DNA from: Owenia fusiformis
Taxonomy: Eukaryota; Annelida; Polychaeta; Sabellida; Oweniidae
Direction: 5' to 3'
NCBI GenBank assembly: GCA_903813345.2
Contig: CAIIXF020000010.1
Coordinates: 12,159,181-12,223,180 of the forward strand
DNA: 64,000 bases
Shown here in pieces: positions 35,328-48,000 of the stretch. Both the position numbers and the translations under genes were made by a program. Position 1 is the first letter of the stretch, and each line of letters opens with the position of its first letter. Below the pieces are notes generated by a model, which saw only the letters and a list, made by a program, of their open reading frames with translations, had not been told where the DNA came from and did no database searches.

Positions 35328-35450
35328 TTATTGAATGATCAGAAGTGCAATACAGGATACATTCTGCTCGAGAAATTCCATATTGGAACGAAACGAAGTC
35401 GAGTGCCAATACAGAATATCGAGACGTTTGTGGTACCAGATATATTTTAG
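35328..35450. repeat. Partial foldback element with TTATTGAATGAT end
   Basis: Starts TTATTGAATGATCAGAAGTG and contains GTCGAGTGCCAATACAGAAT, both shared with the intact palindrome at 49290-49421. The right arm is degraded. Confidence 0.6.
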
Positions 35451-38377
35451 GACTATATCAATAGTATCGGTACAACGATATAGTTCCACAGGTAATTCAA
35501 ATGTCAAGACTATCTTAGAAAAGGTGTCGTATTCAAGTGGGATACAAAGTCTGAACTCCTGAACGAACTAGTTCGTAAACGGGTTTTACCGAAATTTTCA
35601 GGAACAAATTTTCTTAGAACAGTCCTAGTGTGTGCAAAGTTTCATTGATGTCACTTGTTTATATAATGTTTATGTCAATGGTCTACCTTTTCCGGTCACC
35701 TTGTATCGTTAATGTTTGAATTTGCAAATCACAATACTATCATCCGGGTTCAGAAAACATCATCCAGTCGTTGACATGAGTGACAACTATGATCGGCTAA
35801 ACCTTACAGAATGTGTGCCATCTATTTTTGTTGATTGTAATTCCTTAAAATGCAAAGAATGTAGAAATATCGGTCATTGAAAAAATCTGAAAAACACTAT
35901 AATAATTTTAATTCATCCTCTTTTATATTAGATGACTGGTCTCTCATATTTCAATCTAATTTCGCTCAAACATTTGGAATATCAAGATGTTCTCTTTCTC
36001 CTCGTCCGGTCAGCATTTTACCTGGTAAAAGGGAAATTGTCTGAAACACTATACACTCCAAATCCGTACGGTACATTAAAGAGTCTGGCACCACACGTTA
36101 CTGTTTGAGTATGATGCCGAACAGTGTTGACGAAATCTTCATTTATGGAGGAAATAAAGGTAATACATGCATACTGTTGAGATTGGCGTTGTAGTTGCTT
36201 ATTTCAAATGAAACGGATGGGTTACGATTTCCTGGAATTTTAATGACAAGATTTATTGAAAATTTCAAATAGTCACCATGTAAATAACCAGCGTTCTCAT
36301 AAAACAAAATCGGCTTCTGTCAAAATTTAAAGTTAATGGAATTCGTGTTTTTACTGTATTTCTGATGAAAAATTTATCGAAAAAATCAGAATGACCAACA
36401 TAAATTCACTTGTGTCATAATTATATTTATGATAGTTACTTTTAGTAATATGATACCACGCCGTAGGCCTATCTGTATAATAGGTAATTTTATTAATGGT
36501 CGACGTAGCGTGCGGTATCTAAGATATACTTTTTGTTTATTGTTTACATTGGGTAATTCCAACTTTATAATTACCTATTTCATATGGTAATTTTTCATGA
36601 CACCGGTCATGAGTCACATCATTCAAATTATGATCTCATGCTTGAAATCTTTGGAGAACCCGATGCATCCACGGAATTATTCGCCTCGCCTGTAATATCT
36701 TCTAGAGAAACGCATTCCCAACATAAATACGCACGATCATGTGGAACTTGATGACAACAATTCAAAATCTGGGACAGATCTGGGACCTCAGCAATCAGGA
36801 CTCGTTCCAGCCTAATACAACATATGAGTCAAACTGTTCGGTTCTATTTTCTTATCTTTTCAATAAGTAAACACTTACTTCTGATCCTCCTGTTGTCATT
36901 TATCATGGACAATTTTGCCAAACGAATTGAGATGAAGTAGATGTAAAGTACCCTGCTCGTGTAAAACAGAACGTTAACATTGATATTCATAATGACCCGG
37001 CATATACTAGCATAAATCATGATAAGATACCCATTCAATTCACCTTATAAAATTACCAGGGAGAAGGAATTAATACACTTTTACAAAAAAATGAATCAAT
37101 TTTATTATGAAACATTTTTTTACATTTATCTATGTTTTGTTTTAATTACATAACAGTGTTAATTACATTACAGTGCTGTTTATAAGAAATCGCGAATGAT
37201 GCGATAATTGATCTATTTTTATAGCATGACCTTCGTGACCTACATATCGATCTAAAACAACAAGGTAATCTCTGTTTGTTTAAAAGAAATACGACCCTAT
37301 TTTGCCTGTGTGATCGATATGGCGAAAATATTTATGAACATAATTTGAGAAGGAACTTAAATATTGTTTGCCGTTCTACAATTCAGTAAAAGTATAAAGT
37401 TCAATGCTAAAGTCCACGTACTATAATAACATGGCACCAACCCAAGGCCTGGCAATTAGGAGTCCAATCAGCTGATCTGAAGTGCCTTTCATCATACTCC
37501 TTTTGACGGTTTAAATTTCCGAATCAGCTGATTTTTTAAAAGTGAGAATGATCTATCAAAGTGTAATATATCATGTTTTTAGAACTAAGCTATTTTTCTT
37601 TATATTAACGTATATATTACATCATCACACGATATCCCATGACTTCATAAACATAGGAAATTAAAATAAAGACTTTGTGAATAAGTTCATTAGGCAACAA
37701 TAATACTTTTTGATTCATTGTTTTTGTACGTATTGCAGAAAGTGTCAAAAACAATGAATTAAAGTATAAAATAAAAACAGCAATAAAAATATCTTATATA
37801 CTAATCATTATCAAACCATATAAACACTTCATGAAGGTCAAAGGCCAACCATAGAAAACAGCTGTATAATCCACATAAAAATGTTATATTGAACAGCACT
37901 GGCCCTCGCGTTTTTCATTTTTCTTAAATGCATACGAATGAAAACAATGGAAAAACACAAATGCATGTGAATTCATTCAACACTGCCTTTCTGTATACTA
38001 TGAACATTCAAGTATTTCAGACATCATTATCTAAAGAAATATTTAAAGTAAAAAGGTAATGATAATTTTTCATGGCAGTATTGACAACGATGGGTTACGT
38101 ATGGAACAAATATTTGGTGAAAGTACGAGCGATGTTCAATAAATAACGGCAGAGATTATTCTGGCTATGCAACTGAAAATAAATTCTTGGTTGTATGATA
38201 CCGCTGTTCTGTGTCTTTAGATGTTTCATAACTAGGAATACAGCACTGTGTTCACTACAATATCACCCCCTCCCTCCCAACCTCTCACATTACCAATAAA
38301 CCATCTATGATTACTGTAATTAATCCTCTATTGTAATTTAAACTACCTAGAATGCCTATGGCGATTGGTAGTAGATA
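35451..38377. other. Intergenic, nothing recognised
   Basis: About 2.9 kb of AT-rich DNA. No exon with homology I recognise, no paired repeat ends found by eye. Confidence 0.45.
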
Positions 38378-38590
38378 TTTTGTGTATTTTTTTATTATGA
38401 AGGAAATAAATAATATGTTAAAAAAAACTACAATATCATGAGCATTTTTATTTGTAACAAACTCTCCATTAATTAGAGGTGCATAAATAATTAAAAAATA
38501 GTTGTATATAAAATTGGATCATGTATTGCCAAGGTATTGTGTGTATTTTTTGATTATGAAGGAAATAAATAATATGTTAAAAAAATAAAA
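38378..38590. repeat. Duplicated block, period 159 bp
   Basis: TATGAAGGAAATAAATAATA followed by TGTTAAAAAA occurs at about 38396 and again at about 38555, each preceded by TTGTGTATTTTTT. A local duplication. Confidence 0.7.
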
Positions 38591-39964
38591 ATTGCCAAGG
38601 CAGAATGACGTACACGTGTTGTTGTAGGTTAATTCATATCATAAGGACAACCCTATGTCAAATATAATAGTTATTGCGATATTACAGCATATAGCAAAGC
38701 AGGGGTCATATCATATATGAGATCGTTGATCAAAATAAATTTCAGTTAAATAAGTCTTATATAATATTAAACAATGCTAGAAATATGATGTTGTAAAAAA
38801 CTGCTTCACTTACCCAAAGTATGTCTTGTTTGCCAAAAGCGATTTTCAAAAATAACCTGCTGCGCTAATATTTTAGTTTTAGTCGATATTCGATAATAAT
38901 CTCATTTTGCAACGAAACTGGAGTATTTTGCATATAAATCAAAAACCTGGCCCCTGGATTTGAGCTGCGATAAAGCACACTGTTCGAGATGTCCTCTTGT
39001 TTTTGAATCACTTAAATATTATTAAATATCAGTTCAAAGTGTAAAATCTGAACAGAAACCCAATCTACCATTGGTTAACAGAGATAGTTGGGTACAAATT
39101 GTTATAGCATGATTAGCATACAATGTTAACTATAGCAGGTTTCGAGCTATCAAATTCCAGTACAAGATACACTTGTTATGTTAAGTTATCTCATTTAATA
39201 TTTCAACTTGTTTATGGCAATTCATTTGATAATTAATCCCCCTGAATATATGATATAAGACATTTAAGTTTGATGCCACTTATAATTTGGATTACATACA
39301 TGTATAGAAATATTACGAAAATATGTTTCTGCGTTTGATAGAAGAAGAAGCGCTACGGGGAGAACAAAATGAAACACAATTTAATAAATCCATTGCAAAT
39401 AGAGACAACAATTTGTAAAACATGCAGAGTATTTATATCATATATGTCACTGATATTGTGTAAATAGTACAATTTATTTAATGCTAATGACATTTTCTTC
39501 TTTAAACAGATAATATGATCTACCTGAATCACACGCAAGGTTCTATAGTTCACCCTGGTGGTTGTATCTCGGGATTAAATTCAATGTCGGTAAACTTTGG
39601 CTGTCATTGACCATGAGTTTAAAGCCCGGATCGTATCTCTAAATACGATTATAAATAGACAAGTATTAAATAAATAATGAACGAACAACCAACTTGCATA
39701 CTTTCAGTAAATCATTCACCCAAGCGCGATTGTGTAATAGTATGTGGACTCACATTTTATCTGGGTATACGATGGATGCGATTTCCTGTTGTTTCTTAAT
39801 TGTATTACAATCACTATTAAGGTGAAGATGAACTTAATGACTTATTCCATAAAACTACTGTTTTCCCAGGGAAATATGAAGGAATTAAAATCGTATTGAA
39901 TCGTATTACATGAAAAAATCCCGGTTATTTTCATTATCCAAATGTAACATTTCAAAGGGATGTA
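38591..39964. other. Intergenic, nothing recognised
   Basis: About 1.4 kb, AT-rich, no motif-bearing frame. Confidence 0.45.
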
Positions 39965-40180
39965 TTATGGAATAAATAGGTTATTTCTGGTCGGGACTGA
40001 ATATGGGTTTTATTCCTCGGAAAATATGATATTGACCTTGGGCAATATCATATTGACACTCGGTCGCTGCGCTCCCTCGGTCAATATCATATAACCCTTC
40101 GGTCAATATCATAGTGTCCCTCGGAATAAAACCCATATTCAATCCTTCCCAGTAAATAACCTATATTATATTCCGCAAGG
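39965..40180. mobile_element. Foldback element with TCGCTGCGCTC loop
   Basis: Arms: GGTTATTTCTGGTCGGGACT plus GAATATGGGTTTTATTCC (from 39979), complemented by GGAATAAAACCCATATTCAA ... AAATAACC (to 40161). The complementarity continues weakly outward to about 39965 and 40180. The inner part holds CAATATCATAT inverted copies around CGGTCGCTGCGCTCCCTCGG (40061-40080). No coding sequence. Confidence 0.75.
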
Positions 40181-40536
40181 TGAGCACGACGTGATACAGT
40201 CAATGAATTGATTTGATTGGTCGTGAGAATCCACTCCAAATGAGAAACTATCATTGGTCCCCTTTATATTCCTCGATGGTCTTTGAATGTGATATTTGTT
40301 CATAAATGGTGGTGGCATTATATATTGTGTCTTTATGCCATGGTCAGAGCAATATAAGGTATATGATAGCAAATGATATATCACATATTTGGGATAGGGA
40401 TGATTTTGGGATTAGAGGGCTCGATGATATCAGGGATGAGATGGATATCAACCTGGGTATATTCCACAATTTCACATGTTTTTCAATTTTTAAAAAAATT
40501 TCAGTTTTGAAAAATTCTCATATTTTCAACCATTTT

Positions 40537-40668
40537 TATTCACCTGTCGGGATGATATGAGGAATATTCCTCGGATGATAATATTTCCCTCTGCTACTGC
40601 GTTCCATCGGGAAATATTGATATTATCCTTTCAATAATCCCCATATCAAATCCCTCCTGGTGAATAAC
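40537..40668. mobile_element. Foldback element with CTGCGTTCC loop
   Basis: Arms TTATTCACCTGTCGGGATGA and the complement of GGGATTTGATATGGGG with TTATTCACC at its end. Centre CTGCTACTGCGTTCCATCGG (40591-40610) between ATATTTCCC and GGGAAATAT. Confidence 0.7.
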
Positions 40669-41286
40669 TTCTTTTTACACGTTACAGATTATATTCCTGG
40701 ATATTTGGGGTTTGCTTTTTGTGCGTTTAGATATTTCATTTTCATGCACTATTTTGTAACATTCTTTTGCTTTTTTCCTTTGACACCTGTGCCTACATAA
40801 TTTGGGTTATTAAGGAGAAAGGGCTTTAAGCCGTTAAATATATCGACATTATTTAAGCTCATCTACCAGTACTTCGATATAAGCGAAGCATTTGATCGAG
40901 TTGCCAATCTGTTCATTAGTATACGATGGTTCATCATAAATATCTCATTATATCTAATTTCTCGATGTATTCAAATGAAATTTCCACAGATTGTGCAGGA
41001 GTCAGTGACTTGTCTATTCTGCAAAAACTGTTTCATCTTCTCAGGGGATCCATTTTAAGTCCTTGCCTTTCCACACGTAATATCATTCAGGCAATGGATT
41101 AATAAAGATGTCTCTCTGTCTCTTATGATTTTGGAAGGGGATGGCGAAGTATCATGAAGTGACATCTTTTTAAAACAGTATAAATCATTTGTTCAAAACA
41201 TGGATCATTTAGTGTACATGGTGCCAGATATATTGCAACACAGACATAATGGAAAAAATATGATATTATATTCGTGAATGTGTTTG

Positions 41287-41554
41287 TAGGGAGGTTAAGT
41301 TACACGTTTACGTGTACGTGAGCGTGTAATATTTCGACCCATGAGGTTACTGTCCCGTTCATAATGTTTTGTTAAGACCGAGCTCTCAAGTTACCTCCCA
41401 AGAGAACTAATTGCAATTATTATATACTTTTAAACTTAATACTTAATCGGCCAAGTAAACATGTACAGTACAAATTGGAGAACTAATCCATAGATGACCA
41501 TAATGCTGCACCGTCACGTACATGTTTCTAAAAAACGTTAAACTCAACCTCCCC
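41287..41554. mobile_element. MITE with TAGGGAGGTTAA ends, copy 2
   Basis: Begins TAGGGAGGTTAAGTTACACG and ends AACTCAACCTCCCC, 268 bp. It shares its ends and several internal phrases (GAGGTTACTGTCCC, ACCATAATGCTGC-like) with the copy at 23344-23593, but the two have diverged strongly. Confidence 0.6.
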
Positions 41555-42006
41555 ATGATACGCGTTAAATGCAGGAAGCATCTAGGTCATACGCTAAATT
41601 ACTGTTTTACAAACAGCAAGTCACTTTAAACGTATATGAAAGGAAATCATATATGATTCAAATAATGTCGAACACAGAAATCAGAAAATTATATTTTTGA
41701 CGTTTTTGGAAGTAACACTGCACAAGGTTGCATACCTAGACGTAAAACGTTGGTGATATGAATTAAACATTTGTTGAAACTACGTATATGAATTTGCATA
41801 CGTGGTTGTTTCGCGCATTGGACCCTCTGTTGACGTCTGTAGTAATAACATAACATTATAAAACACTTTTAATGGGTAACTATATGTTTTAAATATTCTA
41901 TTCTTGTACTGATTGCTAAATATGATTTCATAAACATAAAATATAAAATATATTGAGCGCATCTATGCTTCTTCTATTTATAAAAATGAATGATAATGAT
42001 ATGCAA

Positions 42007-45000
42007 TTATGGAATGTCTTTTCGTTTTATCCATATTTCAGCTTGTTTCCAAACATCGTCTTGTTTTGAGATCACGTCCTTTTTCGAGATCTCGTCTTGT
42101 TTCAGAATCTCGTTTTGTTCCAAATTCTCGTCGTGTTTCCAAATCTCGTCTTGGTCAACGAGCAATGCTTCTTTTGCGGGAATATCAAACAAAGAAGAGT
42201 TGAGCGACTCAGACGTCCATGAATGGCGAAGTTTATTTCTACGACTAAGTATTGGTTTCAAAAGTACACTCAAAATACCAGCAGATGCAAACATAATTCC
42301 TGAAGCCACCAACGGGGAGGTGTAGGATTGGCCTATGTCGTACATTATACCTGCAATCAAAACAGATTTCATTGTTCTAATTATAAATTTTAATAGGCTA
42401 TTCACACGTCCGTCTATGTTTTGGCTCCTCAGATGGCGATTAATATCATTTACAAAGGGAAATGGGATAAGATAGAATACAGAAAAGATCTCATAACGAC
42501 GAAAGAAGACGACTACAAACCTGCTATGGGTGGGCCTATTGAGAAAGCAATCCCCTGGAACATGGCCAGTAGACCAAAAGCACTTGTTAATTGTTCAATG
42601 CCTAGTAATTCAACCAGTATTATAGGCCTTAAGGACACCCAGGTTGCTAAAACGATAATATCATAGACAATATAAAGACAGCGGCAGGGAGGTTTAAAAA
42701 TTAAATTATTTAACGAAAAATTACTTTGATTAATATCGTTTAATGTGATTTTTAGGAGCACTTTTTTAAATCATGTCCCCTGCAACTTTCGATCTCCAGA
42801 TACCGATAACCATACAAATATATTATTTGATACCTACACATGCATAGGCCAAATATGCTGGCATACGTCAACATGTACCAATAGCTTGGAAGGAACGGCA
42901 GCACCATAGTAGCAGATCCAGCAATTAAAAGAGCCAGTGCGTTGAGAATAATACAGTTTACGTAGTCCCTATCTGCGAACCATCCAATGAATATCCTTCC
43001 AACAGTGTTTGTGATACCGATCACAGATATCAACATGGCTGCCTGGGACTTCGACATACCAGATGACAAGGCATAGTCGGGAATATATGTGATGATTGTT
43101 GAATGACCTAAGAAACAAAATAATAGTCATGTAATTGCATGTGTGTCCTTTATATAAGTATACAAACAGGACATAACTATTTGAAATCAAAGAAACAGTA
43201 TATACATATTTGGAATCATTTAAACAATTTGAATGAGTGGGAGTAGGATAGTTTTCAAACAAATCGTTACTGTCAATATAATGGTGTACTTGGAAAGCGC
43301 CCTCATCAAATAAAATATTCGGTTTTAGTACTGGTTCAACATCGGAAACATGTAAAATACACGATTGATGATATGCAGCGTTGAGCTTACTTGTCCAGAG
43401 TACGCAGGGAAGCATATACATGACAAACAGCGGGTCCCTCAGTAGAGGCTGATGGAAGATTCGTTTCATTTTTCGCCAGAACTTTGATCTGATGCTCTCT
43501 GTACTGTCGCCGCTATCACTGGTCGGTAGACTTAGCATGCTCTTAATATAAGATTTACTGCTTGGACTGTTGACGTACTCCGGAAGGTGGGTAAGACTTC
43601 CGCTGTAAAATACGTCCTTCCTGTACAGGGGATTCTGGAGGATGTCGTCATCTGGTTTGTTTGTTTTAACGTCATGGTGTTCTGAGGCCTTTGGCTGGCG
43701 ATACTGCTTCACGTTGTGGAGGCCGTTTTCTAGTGATCTGTACACGTTTGTTTTATCTTGGCTGCCGAACTGTTGTTTTAAAAGAGTCGATTTTAAGAGA
43801 TTTCCAAAGCCCGTGTGGTTATTCTGTGGTATGGTTGACAATGAATGGACATACAATGGCGACTTTATATCTACGTTGAGGTGAGATTCATGTGTAGTTT
43901 TGTTTTCATTCAATTGTTTTTGTATAGCCGGAAACACAGCCATGTTCAATTGACGTTTTGGTACACTTTGAAGCAAATCTGGAAGTGGTTCAATTGGCTG
44001 TTCATTTTCAATAAGAGAAACCCTCTTCTCATCATCGATCAGATCATCTGTCTTGTCAGCCTTTCTTTTCGACCTAATGGGTTCAATTGGGCGGAATACT
44101 GCCCCACATAGCAGCGTATTCATAACAACAGCGGATAATATCAACATCGTCCCTCTCCACGTATACGAGTTTATTAGCCCTTCTATCAGGGGACTAAAGA
44201 CAAATGTTCCTATTCCAGATCCGCTACTCGCAATACCGTTTGCCAGAGCTCGCTTCTTCTCAAAGTAGAAGCCAACAGCAAGTACGGCTGGAAGGTAGAT
44301 CATACTAATCCCCAGGCCTGGAAAATGAATATTAAATGATTGTATATAAAAAATTTGTTCTGCATTGGTCGATTGTCAATTGTTGTCAAGATAAGACTCT
44401 GTGACACAGTATACAAATAGTGACTGCCATTGAGGGCAATAGTGTAAATTATTTCCCCGAGGGAATATCCGCAGGCTTCGGGAATAGTACATTGTAGAGG
44501 AAATTCCCAAGGGGAAATCATTTACACTATTGCTCGAAATTAGGCAGTCACTATTTGTTTTATTATATACCCTATACTGACTCTTGTCCCGTTTCCTCTG
44601 CGAAGGCCAAAAAGGCTTAAGCCCGGTATACACCACTGGGGCAAGTTGGGACCTCCATAGACTTAACATTGCGTGGGACCTCGTGGGACCTTTTGGGATT
44701 TTGCCCCATGAAGTCCGTGGGACTCCATGGGACTCCGTGGGATTTTGCCCCATCTTGCCCCATCGAGTCCCACGAGGTCCCATGAGGTCCCATGAAGTCC
44801 CACGTGGGACTCGGTGGGACTCGATGGGGCAAGATGGGGCAAAATCCCACGAAGTCCCATGGAGTCCCATCGAGAATGAACATGTTCATTCTTTCCATGG
44901 GGCATCGTGGGATTTTCGATCATATGACGTGTTGTGTGAAGCCCGACATACACCAATGGGGCACGGTGTGATTTGATGGGACTCCATGGGGCTTGATGGG

Positions 45001-48000
45001 ACTCCATGGGGCACGATGGGGCAAAGTCATCAAGGTCCCATGGGACTTCGTGGGATTCGATGGGGCAAATTGGGATTCGATGGGGCAAGATGGGACTCGA
45101 TGGGGCAAGTGGGATTTTGCCCCATTGGTGTATTCCGGGCTTTAGAAAGACCCCTCCCCGGGTCCATTGTTAGCATTATAAGCTGTGACGTCATCAGATG
45201 CTCAACAGAAATTTTTGCCTCTGAGACTCTCACTTGACAAATTCAATCGCGTTTAACACGCGGAATAGATTATCATAACACTTGAAATTACACAGACGTA
45301 TTGAGCTTAGGGAACTTTATACACGTTGCTTATATTGTATCGTTCACGCACGTCTGTCATGGTGAACGGAGTTGATTTGTGTTTGTGCTCATCCTCCATT
45401 TTTCTGTTTTTCGTCTGCGCAGTGATGATGCGCAGACGTTTCCAAGGGTAATAGAAGTTGCAATTGTGACGTCAGCGGGCAATAGTTCAAATGTATATTC
45501 CCGCTGACGTCACATTTGAGGGAATATAACTTTCCGAGGGAAATAGTAAATCTATTTCGGAACACGTGACTAGGTATTGACCAATCAGGATTAGTGTTAC
45601 ATATTGGGTATATAATAAAATGATATATTATAAATGAATACAAAGTGCACCGACATTAGACATTGAATTCTGAAACAGCTCCAATTGATTTTCTTAATTA
45701 TATATGTATGGACACTATTAAATATGTCCTGGACTGACCACCGATTATACAAATGAGCAAAAGTAAGGGATATAGTGAAGCCTTCTGTTTATCTGTCTAT
45801 ACTACATCGATGCAGTTTTATGATTAATTGCAATTGGCTGTCCTTAAATTGCATGAATACAGAAGTATCACACGTCCTTCTTTTTAATAACTTCCTTCAA
45901 AGTATATTGATTAAACGGCAATCAATGTGCACAAAATTACAAGAAAGTTAATTCATGAGAACAAATTTTTTTGCTGTTTAACTTTTCAATTATTTTCAAT
46001 TCCCTCACCTCCAATGACCCCATATGATATTATGAGGAAGTCAACTGAAGGGGCGAATGAACTGCTTAGCAAACTGGCTGACGTCACCAGACCACCTGCT
46101 ATGGTAACACGTCGAATACCATACTTATTTACCAATCCGCTTACCAGAGGACCTAAAATATAAAACATAAATCTAAAATTCTAGAATATGAAAATATGAA
46201 TATATTTACCATAACCGAGAAGGAATTTATAACTATTTTGTGCAAGAACTGTTTAGTGTTAAGAATAGTGAGAAAAGCTCTCAATTAGATATTATTGAAG
46301 CCTTATATTCTTTCTGTTAATGTCATATTAGACTAATTTTCAAGAATTTTTAAAATAATTATTTCTTGGTCAATTTGTTTTAAAAAGAGTGACACCATAC
46401 AAATTAGTAATTAAATCACCGATAATGGTCGTTGGCCAGTCGTATTATGGTTCTGTTCTGTATCTATGTGCAAAATACAAAAACAGCGAATTATTATCAT
46501 GGTAGATTAACAAAATAAAAGTCATTGTATTTGATACACCAAAATCACAGGGGATGTGTGATTTTGTAAACCACGTCATCATTTTATGTGTACACGTAAT
46601 TATGTCAACTGCGGCATTATTAACAAAAAGCAAAGTGTTTCTGGAGCAATGACTGTTATTTTGTTAAGATTGCTGGGGGTACAGAATAAGTCATAGCCCA
46701 TACCCATCAGAATATTGAAGAGTACTAGAGTTCATATATGTAATTGTAGGAAAGCAAGGGAAGTCGTGTAAAGAAGAATTACTTAACTACGCTGGGGGTC
46801 TTAGATATATTAATTTTCGGGGTTTTAATTGTCATTGGGATATTTATAAGATCATTGGAGATCATTGGCTTGATACAGAATGTATGAAGGTTCCTGAAAA
46901 CTAGGGCAAAATTACACAATTCCTTGCTCTTCTCGTTTCATTATCAGAAATGAGTAACATCCAATGTGAACTGACTAAATGCAAAATAGACAGTTATTTT
47001 GATTCACAAAACCTGCATATAACCATCGCATTCCCAAAGTTGCCATAGTTTAAAATGATGGCATTTACAATGGACTTTTTCAAAGTTTTGGCAATAATTT
47101 CTAAACATTAATGTTTGTACAGATCTGTTTAAATTGTTGTATCTTTGACCAGAGAACGATTGTTTTAACATTTTGAGAGTGCGAAGGTCCATTAGTATAG
47201 TAGCCTACATGCATTGAGCCAGTATCTGTTCTGACGTCACTCATACTGTCTCATTCTGACGAATATTTCTAAAATATACAATTCTATATAAAACTAACTT
47301 GGTTCATGAGACATCGGCAAACATTAGAAATTTAAGCGAAATCTAAATATCTTGCTGAAAGTTGTGAAATTTGCCAAAAATCTGCCACCACGTGACTTTG
47401 CCAAAATCTAATTTAGGGGTAATTATACCGATATGTTATACAATCAATTTCTCCAAGCCTACTTAACAAGTATCTTGTTTAATAATTTTAATTCTGGATA
47501 CATCTTGTGAATCCCAGTTAGTTTTATTCATATCCGCATTAGTCTTATTATTTGACAAAATTAACAAAATTCGAGTTGACACACACACATTAATACAATG
47601 ACACAAACGTGTACAAGTTGTCCCAATGTTGTCAAAAATGGCTGCCTTAACATTTACCCAGAATGCCCCAAACTAGAAAGTTCGAGATTTGCATACCCAG
47701 AATGGCCGATAATGAAAAACAGCTGTTATAAGTTTTTCCAGATTTTTTACAAAAACATCTCATATAATTACTGTTAACAGTGACATTGGTTTTACAGGAC
47801 ACCTGGAATTATTTATAAATAGTTTAATTTTGAAAACTTAATATGATAGTATTATCGCTCGCTGACTTTTCTTAAGGCATTCAAAATGGCTGCCATGACC
47901 GAGGCAACATGTCCAAAATTTAATCAGATGTAGAGTGAAGTGAGTTAAAGAAGTGATTGAGTTAAAGTTTTAAAACTAACTATGACGCCGTTTTTCTTAC

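Noticed and set aside
42969-43390. Continuation of the MCT-B long frame past 43391 to 42969
   Set aside because: The conserved transporter sequence stops at a GTAAGC donor (43390) and resumes in another frame at the acceptor before 43107; the read-through translates the intron.
44376-45233. Overlapping open frames of 60-164 codons on both strands, Pro/Ser/His/Trp-rich
   Set aside because: They translate the GGGACTC/GGGGCA minisatellite in every frame; composition is dictated by the repeat and there is no splice context.
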